Shown here piece after piece: positions 17,991-26,316 of a stretch of 32,415 nucleotides of DNA. The stretch covers positions 1 through 32,415 of the forward strand of contig CACZWQ010000012.1 in NCBI GenBank assembly GCA_902784855.1. Reading direction: 5' to 3'. Source of the stretch: an uncultured Ruminococcus sp. GTDB lineage: Bacteria; Bacillota; Clostridia; Oscillospirales; Acutalibacteraceae. The translations under genes and the position numbers were made by a program. The notes beneath the pieces are model-generated. The model had not been told where the DNA came from. It did not search any database and saw only the letters and a program-made list of their open reading frames with translations. Positions within the stretch are counted from its first letter, which is position 1, and each line of letters opens with the position of its first letter.

Positions 17991-19930
17991 TTACCAGCTT
18001 TGGACCGTGCGTTTTTTGTCAGCCCAACCGTTGCAATAATAGCCGCTCTGGCTGCCGTCATAGTCGGCGTCAACAGTTTGATCGCCTTCTCCGTTATGGA
18101 AGATCAGGTGCGTCGCACCTTCGGGGACCGTGACGGCGTAATTCGTGCCGCCGAAGCCGTTGTCGCCTTTGTAGGTCATCTGGGAGCCCGGCCAATCGCC
18201 GAGATAGTGCAGATCGTCGTCATCCCACGCATAGCAGTAAACGGTCGTCCAGCCGGGACTGGTAAACAAAATCTCCTTGCCGCCCGTATACCAGGCAGAA
18301 GCGTTCCATTTGCCGTCCGTTTCGGTGGTGAGATACCAGCCTGCCGCCTTGTTGTTGTAGGCGATATCGACCGTCTGTGCGCCGCCGGGAGCATCCCAGC
18401 TCGAGCCGTTGCTGAAAATGATATTGGTCGCGCTGACCGGAACGCTGATGGAGAAGTTGTCGTTGCCGAAGCCGTTGTCACCGATGTTGGTCATCTCGGA
18501 GCCGGGCCACTGACCGAGCAGCTCGCCGCCGTCGTTCCAAGCGTAGGCATAAACCGCGCTCCAGCCCTGATTGTTGGTGAACTGGATCTCTCTGGTCTCG
18601 CCGTGGTCAACGGGATCATCGCCGCCGCTGCCGTCGGTGCTCAGGTTGAAGGTGCCGTCGCTGTTCTTGCTCAGGGTGAAGGTCACCTCGCCCGCGGGCG
18701 CGTACATCTTATTGGAGTCCTCACCGGTGATCGAGGTGGGATAGAGCGTGACGCGCGTGACGTCGGTGCCCTGGAAGCCGTTCGTCATGAACCAGTTGCC
18801 CGCAGCGTCTCTGATGCAGACATAGCTGTCCTCGGTGAAGGTCATGGTGATGGTATTGCCGTTGAAGTGGTTGTCGGTTTCGGAGACATCGACGCCGTTG
18901 ATGAAGCCGACCAGATAGTAGTCGCCGTCGAGGGTGGTGCTGCCGCCCTCAGACCATGAGCCGACCTCGAAGTGGCCGTTCGCGTCCATGCTGTCGAGCG
19001 GATACCAGCCGGTGGAGGTGCTGTCGTAGTAAACATCGACCGTCTGTCCGCCGGGGCCGTTGAATACCATGCCGTCGGTGTCGGTGGGAACGGCGAAGGA
19101 ATACTGCTGCTCGCCGTAGTCGTTGGTGCCTGCGGGAGTCATCGCGACGCCGGGCCATTCGGTCTCGGTCGCGCCGCCCCAGTAGTGGATGTTCACGGAG
19201 CCCCAGCCCTTGTTGTCGGTAAAGAGGATGTTTCTGGTGCCGCCGGGTTCATCACCGCCGCCGGAGGTCCAGCTGTCAACCGTCAGCTTGCCCTCGCTGT
19301 CTTGCTCGCCGGTGGGATACCAGCCGGTGGTCGTGTCGTCGTAGGGGATGTCAACGGTCTGCTGACCGCCTTCCGCCTGACCGTTGTTAAAGATGATGCC
19401 GGTGACGTCGGTGGGAACGTCGTACCAGTAGTTGGTGCCGCCGTAGCCGTTGTCGCCGTCGATCTTGTTCATGGGATAGCCGGGCCATTCGGGATCCGCT
19501 TCCTGAGCGCTGCCCCAGAAGTAGATGTAAGCCTGACCCCAGCCGAGGTTGTCGGTGAATTCGATTCTTCTGGTGCCGCCGGGGATGGGAGTCGGGCCGT
19601 CGGTGGGAAGCGGATCGTCTGCGATCCATCCCTCGACCAGCCAATGACCCTCGTCATCCTTCTCCGCGGTGGGATACCAGCCGGTGGTCACGTCATCATA
19701 GGCGACGTCGACCGTCTGCTGACCGCCTTCCGCCTGACCGTCGTTGAAGATAAAGCCGGTGCAGTCGGTGGGGATATCAAAGCTGTACTGCGGTTCGCCG
19801 TAACCGTTGGTGCCGGCATCCTGCATGGGAACGCCCGGCCAAGCGGTCTCGTCAGCGCCGCCCCAGTAGTAGATGTAAACCTGATCCCATCCCTTGTTAT
19901 TGGTGAAGAGGATGGTTCTGGTGCCTTCGG
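17991..19930 (-). repeat. Tandem CBM26-like module repeats inside the amylase gene
   Basis: Five imperfect protein repeats of about 95-100 residues each begin [R/K]xIxFT(x)nxGW and contain WPGxxM, an (x)NG(x)G[YF]G loop, FxxG and QTVDxxY, then GWY. The first three are separated by roughly 335-350 bases and share long identical DNA stretches around the QAEGGQQTVD segment, pointing to recent duplication. The last two are more diverged and are separated from the first three by a different module (about 18630-18940). Aromatic residues in GW, YxYxW and WPG are the likely glucan-stacking positions. Confidence 0.85.
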
Positions 19931-22900
19931 GCTGCACGGTGGTCTCGGGCGCGGTGGTCGGCTCGCCGTTGGGATCGTAGAAAACGGTGGGATCGTAGGA
20001 AACGTCGCGGTTCTTGTTGAGAGAACCCTCGTAGATGGAGGTATAAAGGTTATACTTCGAGTCGGGCTTCTTGATCTCGCTGTTCTCGACGATGTCGGTC
20101 TCGTTGGCTGCCTTGGAGGTGGTCTCGCCGGCGTTCAGCTTGGAGACGGTCAGGTCGGAGACGTTGAGCGTCACAGTGCTGTCCTTGGGTGTGAGCACAT
20201 CAAAGGTCGCGGAAACGAACGGAATCGGCTTGTTGCCCTCCGCCTTGAGCGCGTCCAGATTGATGTTGGAGATGTTGCCCTTGATGGTGCCGTCCTTCTT
20301 GCCGGTCATCACACCGGAGACGTTCGGCATGAAGGTGGTGCCCTTCGGGCTGACGGCTGTGCTGTCATAGGACAGTGTCCAGTCGGTGGAGAGCAGGTCC
20401 TTCTCGCTGTTGATGAAGTAGGTGACCGTAAAGGTCGCGGTGTTTTCGTTGAAGTCCACGGCGTGCTTCGCAAACAGGTTGGAAGTCGCCGTTACCTTAA
20501 AAGTTTGGTCGCCCTCCCCTACCACGACATACTCGCCGTAGGGTTCGCCCGCGTGCGCAAAGCCGTCGGGGAATTCGGCGATATACATCTGCATGTAGGT
20601 GACGTCCTTGATGGTGACGTCTCCGTCCTTGTCGACGTCGGCAGCCTTGAGCGCGTCGCCCGTGAGCTGCGGCGAGAACTCGGCGAGGTGTCTCTGCACG
20701 TTGGTGACGTCGTTGACGTCGACCTTGCCGTTGCCGTCAACGTCGCCGTAGATGCCCTTCTGCACGAATCTGGTTTCGGGCTCGGGCGGAGCGGTGGTGC
20801 CCTCGGTGGTGGGCTCTTCGGTGGTCGGCTGTTCGCCGCCCTTGAGGACCTCAGTCGCGGGGATCTCCGCCTTGGTGGGGGTCATGGTGGTGTTCTTCCA
20901 GCCGGAAGCTTTCGCATTCTCGAGCACCTTGTTGCTGGTGCCGCCGCCGAGGCTGAGCTTGTTTCCGGCGGAAACCGCGGCGCCGGGGTACTGTGTCGTC
21001 TGGTTGCTGTACTTGCTGGTGCCGTTGAAGATGACGAAGGTGTTGGGAGACTGCGGCAGATTAAAATCGGAATCCTGGATCTTGCCGGTCGTCAGATCCT
21101 GCTCGACGCAGCGCGCGGGGATCTCGATATAGTAGTAGCCGAGCTGCTCGTCATAGGTCATCTGCTGTCCCGGCCAGCCGCCGTTGGAATAGCAGATCTT
21201 CTTGCTCTTGGTATCCTCATCATAGACATAGCAGCAGGGGTTGTTCCAGCTCTTGCAGATGTTGGGATGCAGGAATACGAAGATGCCCGAGGAAGTAGAG
21301 GGCTTCTTTTTATAGAAGTAGGTGCCGATGGTCGTGTTGCCCGCCGCGTCGGTCGCGGTCAGGTTGAGGGTGATGGTCTCGCCGACGTTGTAGTCGCGGC
21401 CGATCTTGATGGCGGTCTTGCCGGTGAATTCGGTCGCCGCGTAGTTCTCCAGCGCATAGGTGCCCTTGACGGCATTCTCAAGAGAAAGCTCTACGGTGAT
21501 GGTGTCGGTGGTGAATTCGCCCGATTCGACGGAGGCAACTGCCTTCGGAGTCGCGGTGGACTGATAGACGACCGCAACGCCGGTGTCGCCGATGTTGCCG
21601 CTGACGGTGCCGCCCGATACGGTGAAGGTGCTGCCGGTGACGGTGTCGACATAGGAGCCGTCAGCCAAGCCGGTGCCTGCTACGTTGACGCTGCCGGAGG
21701 TGCCGTTGACCTTCGAGAGGACGACGCCCTTGCCGTCTCTCGCGACATAGATGATGCCGTTCGCGTTGCCGACCTTCTCGGATTTGCCCGCGAAGAAGTT
21801 GTGGAACTTGTTGACCTCGGAGACGACCGTGCTCTTATAGGTGAGGTCGCCCGCAGCCTGTCCCATCATGGCGTCGCCGGGACGCGCGAAGTACAGCGGA
21901 ACGGAATCCTTTCTCGCCGCAACGACCGCCCAAGCCTTGACGACGTTGGCGTCGGACACGTTCGCGGTGTTTTTCAGACCGGCGGAGCCGGATTCACCCA
22001 TATAGGTGTCGTGAGATTCCGCCCACACGACCGCCTTGGTCGCGTTGCCGCTCAGCGAGTAGTTGGTGGCGGAGGCGTAGGACGCGTTGCCGCCGTTGAA
22101 GCCGGCGAGGATCTTGTCGGAATAGTTGTTCTCGGTGACGCGCATGCGGTCGGTGTAGCCGGAGAGGTTTCTGCCGCCGATGCCGTTGAGGATCTCGCCG
22201 TAGGCGAAGAGGCTCTTGCCGGTTTTCTGCGTATAATAGGACTTTGCCTGATCTAAGGTGTTCACCCAGAACTGCGAACCGTAGTTGCCGTCCTTTTCGG
22301 TCTCGATGTGCTTCGCCGCGTCAAAGCGGAAGCCGTCGACGCCGCAGTCGATGCATTCCTTGAGCAGCGAGAGGATCTTCTGCTGCACGAAGGAGTTGCC
22401 GGTGTTGAGGTCGGGGCACTCCGAGACATGGCCCTGGACCATCAGCTGCGGAGAGCTGTCACTTGCGTTGCTTCTCTCGCTGTGGAAGTACTGGCTGTAG
22501 CCGTTGTAAAGCTCCGGCTCGTAGGTCTTGACCTCGTCGCTGAGCTTGTTGGCGTCTACGGTGTTGGTGCCGGCGAGCTTGTAGTTCGCCATGTGGTTGG
22601 CAACGATATCAACGATGATCTTGATACCGTATTTGTCTGCCTCCTCGCACATTGCGGCAAGCTCTGCCTTGGTGCCGAGCCATCCGGAATCGGAAACGGA
22701 CTCGCTGACAGGCTGATAGAGCTTCGGCCACTGACCCGCCACGTCAGACCACGGACCGAAGTCCTTCGGCTGGGTGACCGGGGATGTTTGAACAGCAGAA
22801 TAGCCCGCCGCCTTGATCTGCGGCAGGTTAAGCTTGATTGAATTGTAAGACCAGTTGAAGGCGTGCAAAACTACGCCGTTGTTGACATCATCCTGCGTAT

Positions 22901-23027
22901 TCGGCTCACTGGAAACTGCCGAGGTATCGTCAACCTGCGCGGCATGTGCCGAAATGGAGAATGCCAGCGACGAGGTAAGAATGGTTGCCGCTGCAACGAT
23001 GCTTACGAGTTTTCTGAACATTTTCAT
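17991..23027 (-). CDS. Secreted multimodular GH13 alpha-amylase with dockerin, cohesin-like module and multiple CBM26-like modules
   Basis: This is a 1,678-residue extracellular starch-degrading protein of amylosome type. The signal peptide (MKMFRKLVSIVAAATIL...) probably ends at SAHA-A. The GH13 catalytic domain (about 50-450) has nucleophile D236 (DGFRFDAAKH), acid/base E278 (YGEILNG) and D340 (AESHDTYM). Domain C reaches about 490 and an Ig-like module about 580. A first starch-binding-like module (about 583-705, NGGWPGQQMTYD) precedes a Pro/Thr/Glu linker. A type-I-like dockerin (about 760-820) has two calcium loops, DVDGNGKVDVNDV and DVDKDGDVTIKDV. A cohesin-like beta-sandwich (about 835-965) follows, then CBM26-like modules at about 1034-1133, 1150-1253 and 1262-1357, an unlike module at 1362-1467, and two more CBM26-like modules at 1477-1577 and 1583-1678. 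ATG 23027 is preferred over TTG 23030; AAGGATGG lies upstream. The dockerin implies docking to a cohesin on a scaffold or the cell surface. Confidence 0.92.
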   Translation of the reverse strand: MKMFRKLVSIVAAATILTSSLAFSISAHAAQVDDTSAVSSEPNTQDDVNNGVVLHAFNWSYNSIKLNLPQIKAAGYSAVQTSPVTQPKDFGPWSDVAGQWPKLYQPVSESVSDSGWLGTKAELAAMCEEADKYGIKIIVDIVANHMANYKLAGTNTVDANKLSDEVKTYEPELYNGYSQYFHSERSNASDSSPQLMVQGHVSECPDLNTGNSFVQQKILSLLKECIDCGVDGFRFDAAKHIETEKDGNYGSQFWVNTLDQAKSYYTQKTGKSLFAYGEILNGIGGRNLSGYTDRMRVTENNYSDKILAGFNGGNASYASATNYSLSGNATKAVVWAESHDTYMGESGSAGLKNTANVSDANVVKAWAVVAARKDSVPLYFARPGDAMMGQAAGDLTYKSTVVSEVNKFHNFFAGKSEKVGNANGIIYVARDGKGVVLSKVNGTSGSVNVAGTGLADGSYVDTVTGSTFTVSGGTVSGNIGDTGVAVVYQSTATPKAVASVESGEFTTDTITVELSLENAVKGTYALENYAATEFTGKTAIKIGRDYNVGETITLNLTATDAAGNTTIGTYFYKKKPSTSSGIFVFLHPNICKSWNNPCCYVYDEDTKSKKICYSNGGWPGQQMTYDEQLGYYYIEIPARCVEQDLTTGKIQDSDFNLPQSPNTFVIFNGTSKYSNQTTQYPGAAVSAGNKLSLGGGTSNKVLENAKASGWKNTTMTPTKAEIPATEVLKGGEQPTTEEPTTEGTTAPPEPETRFVQKGIYGDVDGNGKVDVNDVTNVQRHLAEFSPQLTGDALKAADVDKDGDVTIKDVTYMQMYIAEFPDGFAHAGEPYGEYVVVGEGDQTFKVTATSNLFAKHAVDFNENTATFTVTYFINSEKDLLSTDWTLSYDSTAVSPKGTTFMPNVSGVMTGKKDGTIKGNISNINLDALKAEGNKPIPFVSATFDVLTPKDSTVTLNVSDLTVSKLNAGETTSKAANETDIVENSEIKKPDSKYNLYTSIYEGSLNKNRDVSYDPTVFYDPNGEPTTAPETTVQPEGTRTILFTNNKGWDQVYIYYWGGADETAWPGVPMQDAGTNGYGEPQYSFDIPTDCTGFIFNDGQAEGGQQTVDVAYDDVTTGWYPTAEKDDEGHWLVEGWIADDPLPTDGPTPIPGGTRRIEFTDNLGWGQAYIYFWGSAQEADPEWPGYPMNKIDGDNGYGGTNYWYDVPTDVTGIIFNNGQAEGGQQTVDIPYDDTTTGWYPTGEQDSEGKLTVDSWTSGGGDEPGGTRNILFTDNKGWGSVNIHYWGGATETEWPGVAMTPAGTNDYGEQQYSFAVPTDTDGMVFNGPGGQTVDVYYDSTSTGWYPLDSMDANGHFEVGSWSEGGSTTLDGDYYLVGFINGVDVSETDNHFNGNTITMTFTEDSYVCIRDAAGNWFMTNGFQGTDVTRVTLYPTSITGEDSNKMYAPAGEVTFTLSKNSDGTFNLSTDGSGGDDPVDHGETREIQFTNNQGWSAVYAYAWNDGGELLGQWPGSEMTNIGDNGFGNDNFSISVPVSATNIIFSNGSSWDAPGGAQTVDIAYNNKAAGWYLTTETDGKWNASAWYTGGKEILFTSPGWTTVYCYAWDDDDLHYLGDWPGSQMTYKGDNGFGGTNYAVTVPEGATHLIFHNGEGDQTVDADYDGSQSGYYCNGWADKKRTVQSW

Positions 23028-23060
23028 CAAAAAACCATCCTTTCATAAAAATTCACTATT

Positions 23061-23089
23061 ATTATATCAAATATTATTAAAAATGTATA
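23061..23089 (-). promoter_or_regulatory. Probable promoter for the secreted amylase
   Basis: A perfect -10 TATAAT (minus strand, 23066-23061) lies 34 bases upstream of ATG 23027. At 17-base spacing the -35 is TATACA (23089-23084), only four of six matches to consensus. A weak -35 with a very AT-rich surround would fit activator-dependent control, for example by starch products. No operator or cre-like palindrome could be confirmed. Confidence 0.5.
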
Positions 23090-23181
23090 TAGTTTATATC
23101 ACAAATTGCTTAATGATTTTTTGTGCAACTTAACCCCTTTCCTGCGCCTCCCCCATTTATGCGCCGCGCATTCGAAAATCA

Positions 23182-23210
23182 TTGACTTTTAAGGGTTTTT
23201 GTCCTATAAT
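23182..23210 (+). promoter_or_regulatory. Sigma-A promoter for the potABCD operon
   Basis: -35 TTGACT (23182-23187) and a perfect -10 TATAAT (23205-23210) are spaced by 17 bases. A small hairpin, GCGGC-tca-GCCGC (23238-23250), lies in the leader just ahead of the potA RBS (AAAAGGGG). Confidence 0.9.
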
Positions 23211-23265
23211 GTAGATTGGCTTTTTAGCATATCAAAAGCGGCTCAGCCGCAAAAGGGGTGCATAA

Positions 23266-24693
23266 ATGGAACAGATACAAAAAAAGGTGATCGTATCCTT
23301 AAAGGATATTTTTTTGCGCTATGACGGAGAGGTAATTCTCAATCATATCAACCTGGATATCCACGAAAAAGAATTTGTCACCATTCTCGGTCCCAGCGGC
23401 TGCGGCAAGACCACGACCCTGCGGATCATCGGCGGCTTTACGGAGCCGGAAAGCGGCGACGTGATCTTTGACGGCAAGCGCATCAACGGGCTTCCGCCGC
23501 ATAAACGGAACGTCAACACCGTTTTTCAAAAATACTCGCTGTTCCCCCATCTGAACGTATTCGACAACGTAGCCTTCGGCCTGAAGCTGAAAAAAGTGCC
23601 GAAGGATGAAATAAAACGCAAGGTCCTCAAAATGCTTGCGATCGTCGACCTCAAGGGCTATGAAAAACGCTCTGTCGCCCACCTCTCGGGCGGTCAGCAG
23701 CAGCGCGTCGCGATCGCGCGGGCGCTGGTCTGCGATCCCGAGATCATCCTGCTGGATGAACCGCTGGGCGCGCTCGACCTCAAGCTGCGCAAGAGCATGC
23801 AGCTCGAGCTCAAGGAGATCCAGCAGCAGACCAAAAAGACCTTTATCTATGTCACCCACGACCAAGAGGAAGCGCTGACCATGAGCGACCGCGTCGTCGT
23901 CATGAACAACGGCGTCATCGAGCAGATCGGCACGCCCGAGGATATCTACAACGAGCCTGTCAACGCCTTTGTCGCCGACTTCATCGGCGAGGCGAACATC
24001 CTCAACGGCATGATGATGGGCGACTGCCGCGTGCGCATCCTCGGCAAGGAGCTGACCTGCGTCGACAAGGGCTTCGGCACCAACACACCCGTCGACGTCG
24101 TCATCCGCCCGGAGGACGTCATCATCACCACCCCCGAAAACGGTCAGCTGACCGGCGTGGTGGAAAACGTCACCTTCAAGGGCGTGCACTACGAGATGAG
24201 CGTGCGCGTGGGCAAGTGCGAGATCCTCGTCCACTCCACCGACAGCGCCGAGATCGGCTCTGAGGTCGGTCTGCGCGTCATCCCCTTCAATATCCAGATC
24301 ATGAACAAGCTGCTGCCCATCCAGAGCAACACGGTGGAGACCGTCGTCACCTACGCCAGCGAGGAGGAACAGACCTTCGAGTTCGAGCTGGAGGGCGAGA
24401 CCGTCACCGTCAACAAAAAATACATCCCGCAGGGCAGCCGCGTGCGCATCCATCTTCCCTTTGACGCGCTGTCCATCACCGGCAAGGGCGACGGCGACCT
24501 AAAGGACGTCTATATCGAGTCCGTCGTCTACAAGGGCGAGCACAACGAGATCATCCTTGAGTCCGACACGCGCAAGTGGCTGATGCTCAGCGACACCGAC
24601 GAGCAGGTCGCGACCTATGTGCCCCTGTACTTCGATTTCAGCAAGGCGAGCTTTGAGATACTCCCCGAGCCCCAAGCTGAGGAGGGCGCGTGA
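23266..24693 (+). CDS. potA: Spermidine/putrescine ABC transporter ATP-binding protein PotA, with extended C-terminus
   Basis: This ATPase energises polyamine import. Walker A GPSGCGKTT is at about 43-51, the Q-loop FQKYSLFPHL, the signature LSGGQQQR, Walker B IILLDEPLGALD, and the switch histidine in YVTHDQEEAL. A TOBE-type regulatory domain follows the ATPase (about 245-350, with VVIRPEDVII). The protein then continues for about 120 residues beyond the usual PotA end, with segments such as GSRVRIHLPF and YKGEHNEIILES that look like a second TOBE-like beta barrel. The stop overlaps the potB ATG (TGATG). Its role as PotA is set by the adjoining potB, potC and potD. Confidence 0.92.
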   Translation: MEQIQKKVIVSLKDIFLRYDGEVILNHINLDIHEKEFVTILGPSGCGKTTTLRIIGGFTEPESGDVIFDGKRINGLPPHKRNVNTVFQKYSLFPHLNVFDNVAFGLKLKKVPKDEIKRKVLKMLAIVDLKGYEKRSVAHLSGGQQQRVAIARALVCDPEIILLDEPLGALDLKLRKSMQLELKEIQQQTKKTFIYVTHDQEEALTMSDRVVVMNNGVIEQIGTPEDIYNEPVNAFVADFIGEANILNGMMMGDCRVRILGKELTCVDKGFGTNTPVDVVIRPEDVIITTPENGQLTGVVENVTFKGVHYEMSVRVGKCEILVHSTDSAEIGSEVGLRVIPFNIQIMNKLLPIQSNTVETVVTYASEEEQTFEFELEGETVTVNKKYIPQGSRVRIHLPFDALSITGKGDGDLKDVYIESVVYKGEHNEIILESDTRKWLMLSDTDEQVATYVPLYFDFSKASFEILPEPQAEEGA

Positions 24694-25424
24694 TGAAATC
24701 CAGAAAGCTCTCGATCCCCTACATCATCTGGATGCTGGTGTTCACCATGATCCCGATCGTGATGATCGGCGTCACCGCCTTTCGCGACAAGAACGGCGGC
24801 TTCTCCTTAGAGCCGTTCCAAAAGGCGTTCGGCTACAGCAACGTCTTTCTCAAATCGCTGCTGATCGCCTTCCTCTCGACCCTGATCTGTCTGGTGCTCG
24901 CCTATCCCCTCGCCTACCTGCTGACCAAGATGCGTCACTCCACCCAGCAGACCGTACAGATGATTTTGATGATCCCCATGTGGATGAATTTCCTGTTGCG
25001 CATTTACGCGTGGGTCATCCTCCTGCAAAAAAACGGACCGCTCGACACCGCCCTGTCGATCCTCGGCATCCACGGCAGCTACATCGGCAACACCGCCGCG
25101 GTCATCGTCGGCATGGTCTATGAGTACCTGCCATTCATGGTGCTCCCGATCTTCACCGTCATGTCCAAGATCGACCACAACCTCATCGAGGCGGCGCAGG
25201 ATCTCGGCAGCAACAGCGCCGCCGTGTTCCGCAAGGTCATTTTCCCGCTGAGCGTATCGCAGTACCTCGGCGGCACCGACGACATCATGATCGGCGACGT
25301 CATCGACAAGATCTTCTGGACAGACCAAAACGTCGGCTCCGCGATCTCGCTGGTGCTGATGATCTTTATCTTTGTGTTCCTCGTATTGATGAACCTGTTC
25401 GGTGATGAGGAGGCGATCGCATAA
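24693..25424 (+). CDS. potB: Spermidine/putrescine ABC transporter permease PotB, lacking one membrane segment
   Basis: This is one of two membrane permeases of the polyamine transporter. Helices are visible at about 9-30, 48-74, 87-110, 130-152 and 214-238, and the ATPase-contacting EAA motif is EAAQDLGSNS (about 166). In PotB proteins the EAA loop ends '...PLxxPGIxxG' and leads into a membrane helix of about 20 residues before the conserved xxLxGG...IGDVI. Here RKVIFPLSV (to about residue 188) jumps directly to SQYLGGTDDIMIGDVI. The frame is intact, so the gene encodes 243 residues where about 263 would be expected. Function may be impaired or the assembly may have lost 60 bases. Confidence 0.85.
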   Translation: MKSRKLSIPYIIWMLVFTMIPIVMIGVTAFRDKNGGFSLEPFQKAFGYSNVFLKSLLIAFLSTLICLVLAYPLAYLLTKMRHSTQQTVQMILMIPMWMNFLLRIYAWVILLQKNGPLDTALSILGIHGSYIGNTAAVIVGMVYEYLPFMVLPIFTVMSKIDHNLIEAAQDLGSNSAAVFRKVIFPLSVSQYLGGTDDIMIGDVIDKIFWTDQNVGSAISLVLMIFIFVFLVLMNLFGDEEAIA

Positions 25425-26233
25425 TGCAGAAGAAAAAGCTCGGCATCGTCTCCAAGATCTATATCGCGCTGATCGTCTTTTTCCTTTACGCTCCCATCGG
25501 CGTGCTGATCTTCATGTCCTTCAACAAGGGCAATACCACCGTATGGAAGGGCTTCTCCCTGAAATGGTACGGCGAGCTGTTCAAAAGCACCCGCCTGATG
25601 AACGCCCTCGGCAATACGCTGATCATCGCGGCGCTCGCCTCCGTCCTTGCGACGATCCTCGGCACCGCCGCCGCCATCGGCATCAACAACTTCCGCGGCA
25701 AATCGCGCGCTTTGATCCAGAACGCGTCCAACCTGCCGATCATCAGCCCCGACATCGTCATGGGCGTCTCGCTGATGCTGCTGTTCAGCTTTCTCGGCGT
25801 GATCTTTCATTTTGAGATGGGCTTCGGCACCGTGCTGATCTCGCATATCTGCTTCTGCGTGCCCTTTGTGGTTCTAAACGTCATGCCGCGGCTGCGGCGT
25901 ATGGATCAAAGTATCTATGACGCCGCGCTCGACTTGGGCTGCAACCAGTGGCAGGCGTTCTATAAGGTCGTCATCCACGAGCTGATGCCCGGCATCCTCT
26001 CGGGTATGCTCATGAGCTTCACCTACTCGGTCGACGACTTTGTCATCACCCACTTCACGCAGGGCGCCAAGTTCAACAACCTCTCTACCGAGATCTACGC
26101 CATGCTCCGCCGCAAGATCCCGCCCACCATCAACGCGCTCTCCACGCTGCTGTTCGTGGCGATCGTCGTGATCATGGTGCTGATCAATGTGTTTGAGCGG
26201 CGCGCGGAGAAAAAACAGGCAAAGCTGAAATAA
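25424..26233 (+). CDS. potC: Spermidine/putrescine ABC transporter permease PotC
   Basis: This is the second permease of the transporter (269 residues). It shows the full six-helix plan: N-terminal helix IYIALIVFFLYAPIGVLIFM, the motif SLKWYGELF, several helices, the EAA loop DAALDLGCNQWQAFYKVVIHELMPGI (quoted in part), and then the complete fifth helix LSGMLMSFTYSVDDFVIT, the segment that PotB lacks. The C-terminus ends in a basic tail. The ATG overlaps the potB stop as TAATG, so the two are translationally coupled. Confidence 0.93.
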   Translation: MQKKKLGIVSKIYIALIVFFLYAPIGVLIFMSFNKGNTTVWKGFSLKWYGELFKSTRLMNALGNTLIIAALASVLATILGTAAAIGINNFRGKSRALIQNASNLPIISPDIVMGVSLMLLFSFLGVIFHFEMGFGTVLISHICFCVPFVVLNVMPRLRRMDQSIYDAALDLGCNQWQAFYKVVIHELMPGILSGMLMSFTYSVDDFVITHFTQGAKFNNLSTEIYAMLRRKIPPTINALSTLLFVAIVVIMVLINVFERRAEKKQAKLK

Positions 26234-26239
26234 GCGCTT

Positions 26240-26255
26240 CGGGCGCTCTCGCCCG
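26240..26255 (+). other. Small GC-rich hairpin after potC
   Basis: CGGGCG-ctct-CGCCCG begins seven bases past the potC stop. An alternative hairpin, GCGC-ttcgg-GCGC, uses overlapping bases. No T run follows, so it is not an evident terminator. Confidence 0.4.
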
Positions 26256-26292
26256 CTGCACTCTGCCGTCAAGACAACGGTGAACGTGTTCA

Positions 26293-26316
26293 ACGGAAAA
26301 CCAAGCCGTTTTCCGT
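26293..26316 (+). promoter_or_regulatory. Leader hairpin before potD
   Basis: A perfect nine-base inverted repeat, ACGGAAAAC / GTTTTCCGT, with a six-base loop sits 33 bases before the potD start and upstream of its very strong RBS (TTTGGAGG). It lacks a T tract. Its position between permease and binding-protein cistrons fits a stem that protects the binding-protein mRNA; this is inference. Confidence 0.5.

Noticed and set aside
18950..19930. Regularly spaced DNA repeats that could suggest a CRISPR or satellite array
   Set aside because: The period is about 340 bases, the frame is preserved throughout and the repeats encode CBM26-like modules; there are no short direct repeats with unique spacers.
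18972..22256. A 1,094-codon open frame on the plus strand, antisense to the amylase
   Set aside because: It is a shadow of the GC-rich sense gene. Its translation is Val/Gly/Ala/Asp-rich low complexity with no recognisable domain, and the minus frame holds a signal peptide, catalytic residues and a dockerin.
23090..23265. A riboswitch in the gap between the amylase and potA
   Set aside because: The potA leader is only about 50 bases after its -10 and shows just a five-base-pair hairpin; no conserved riboswitch core could be recognised.
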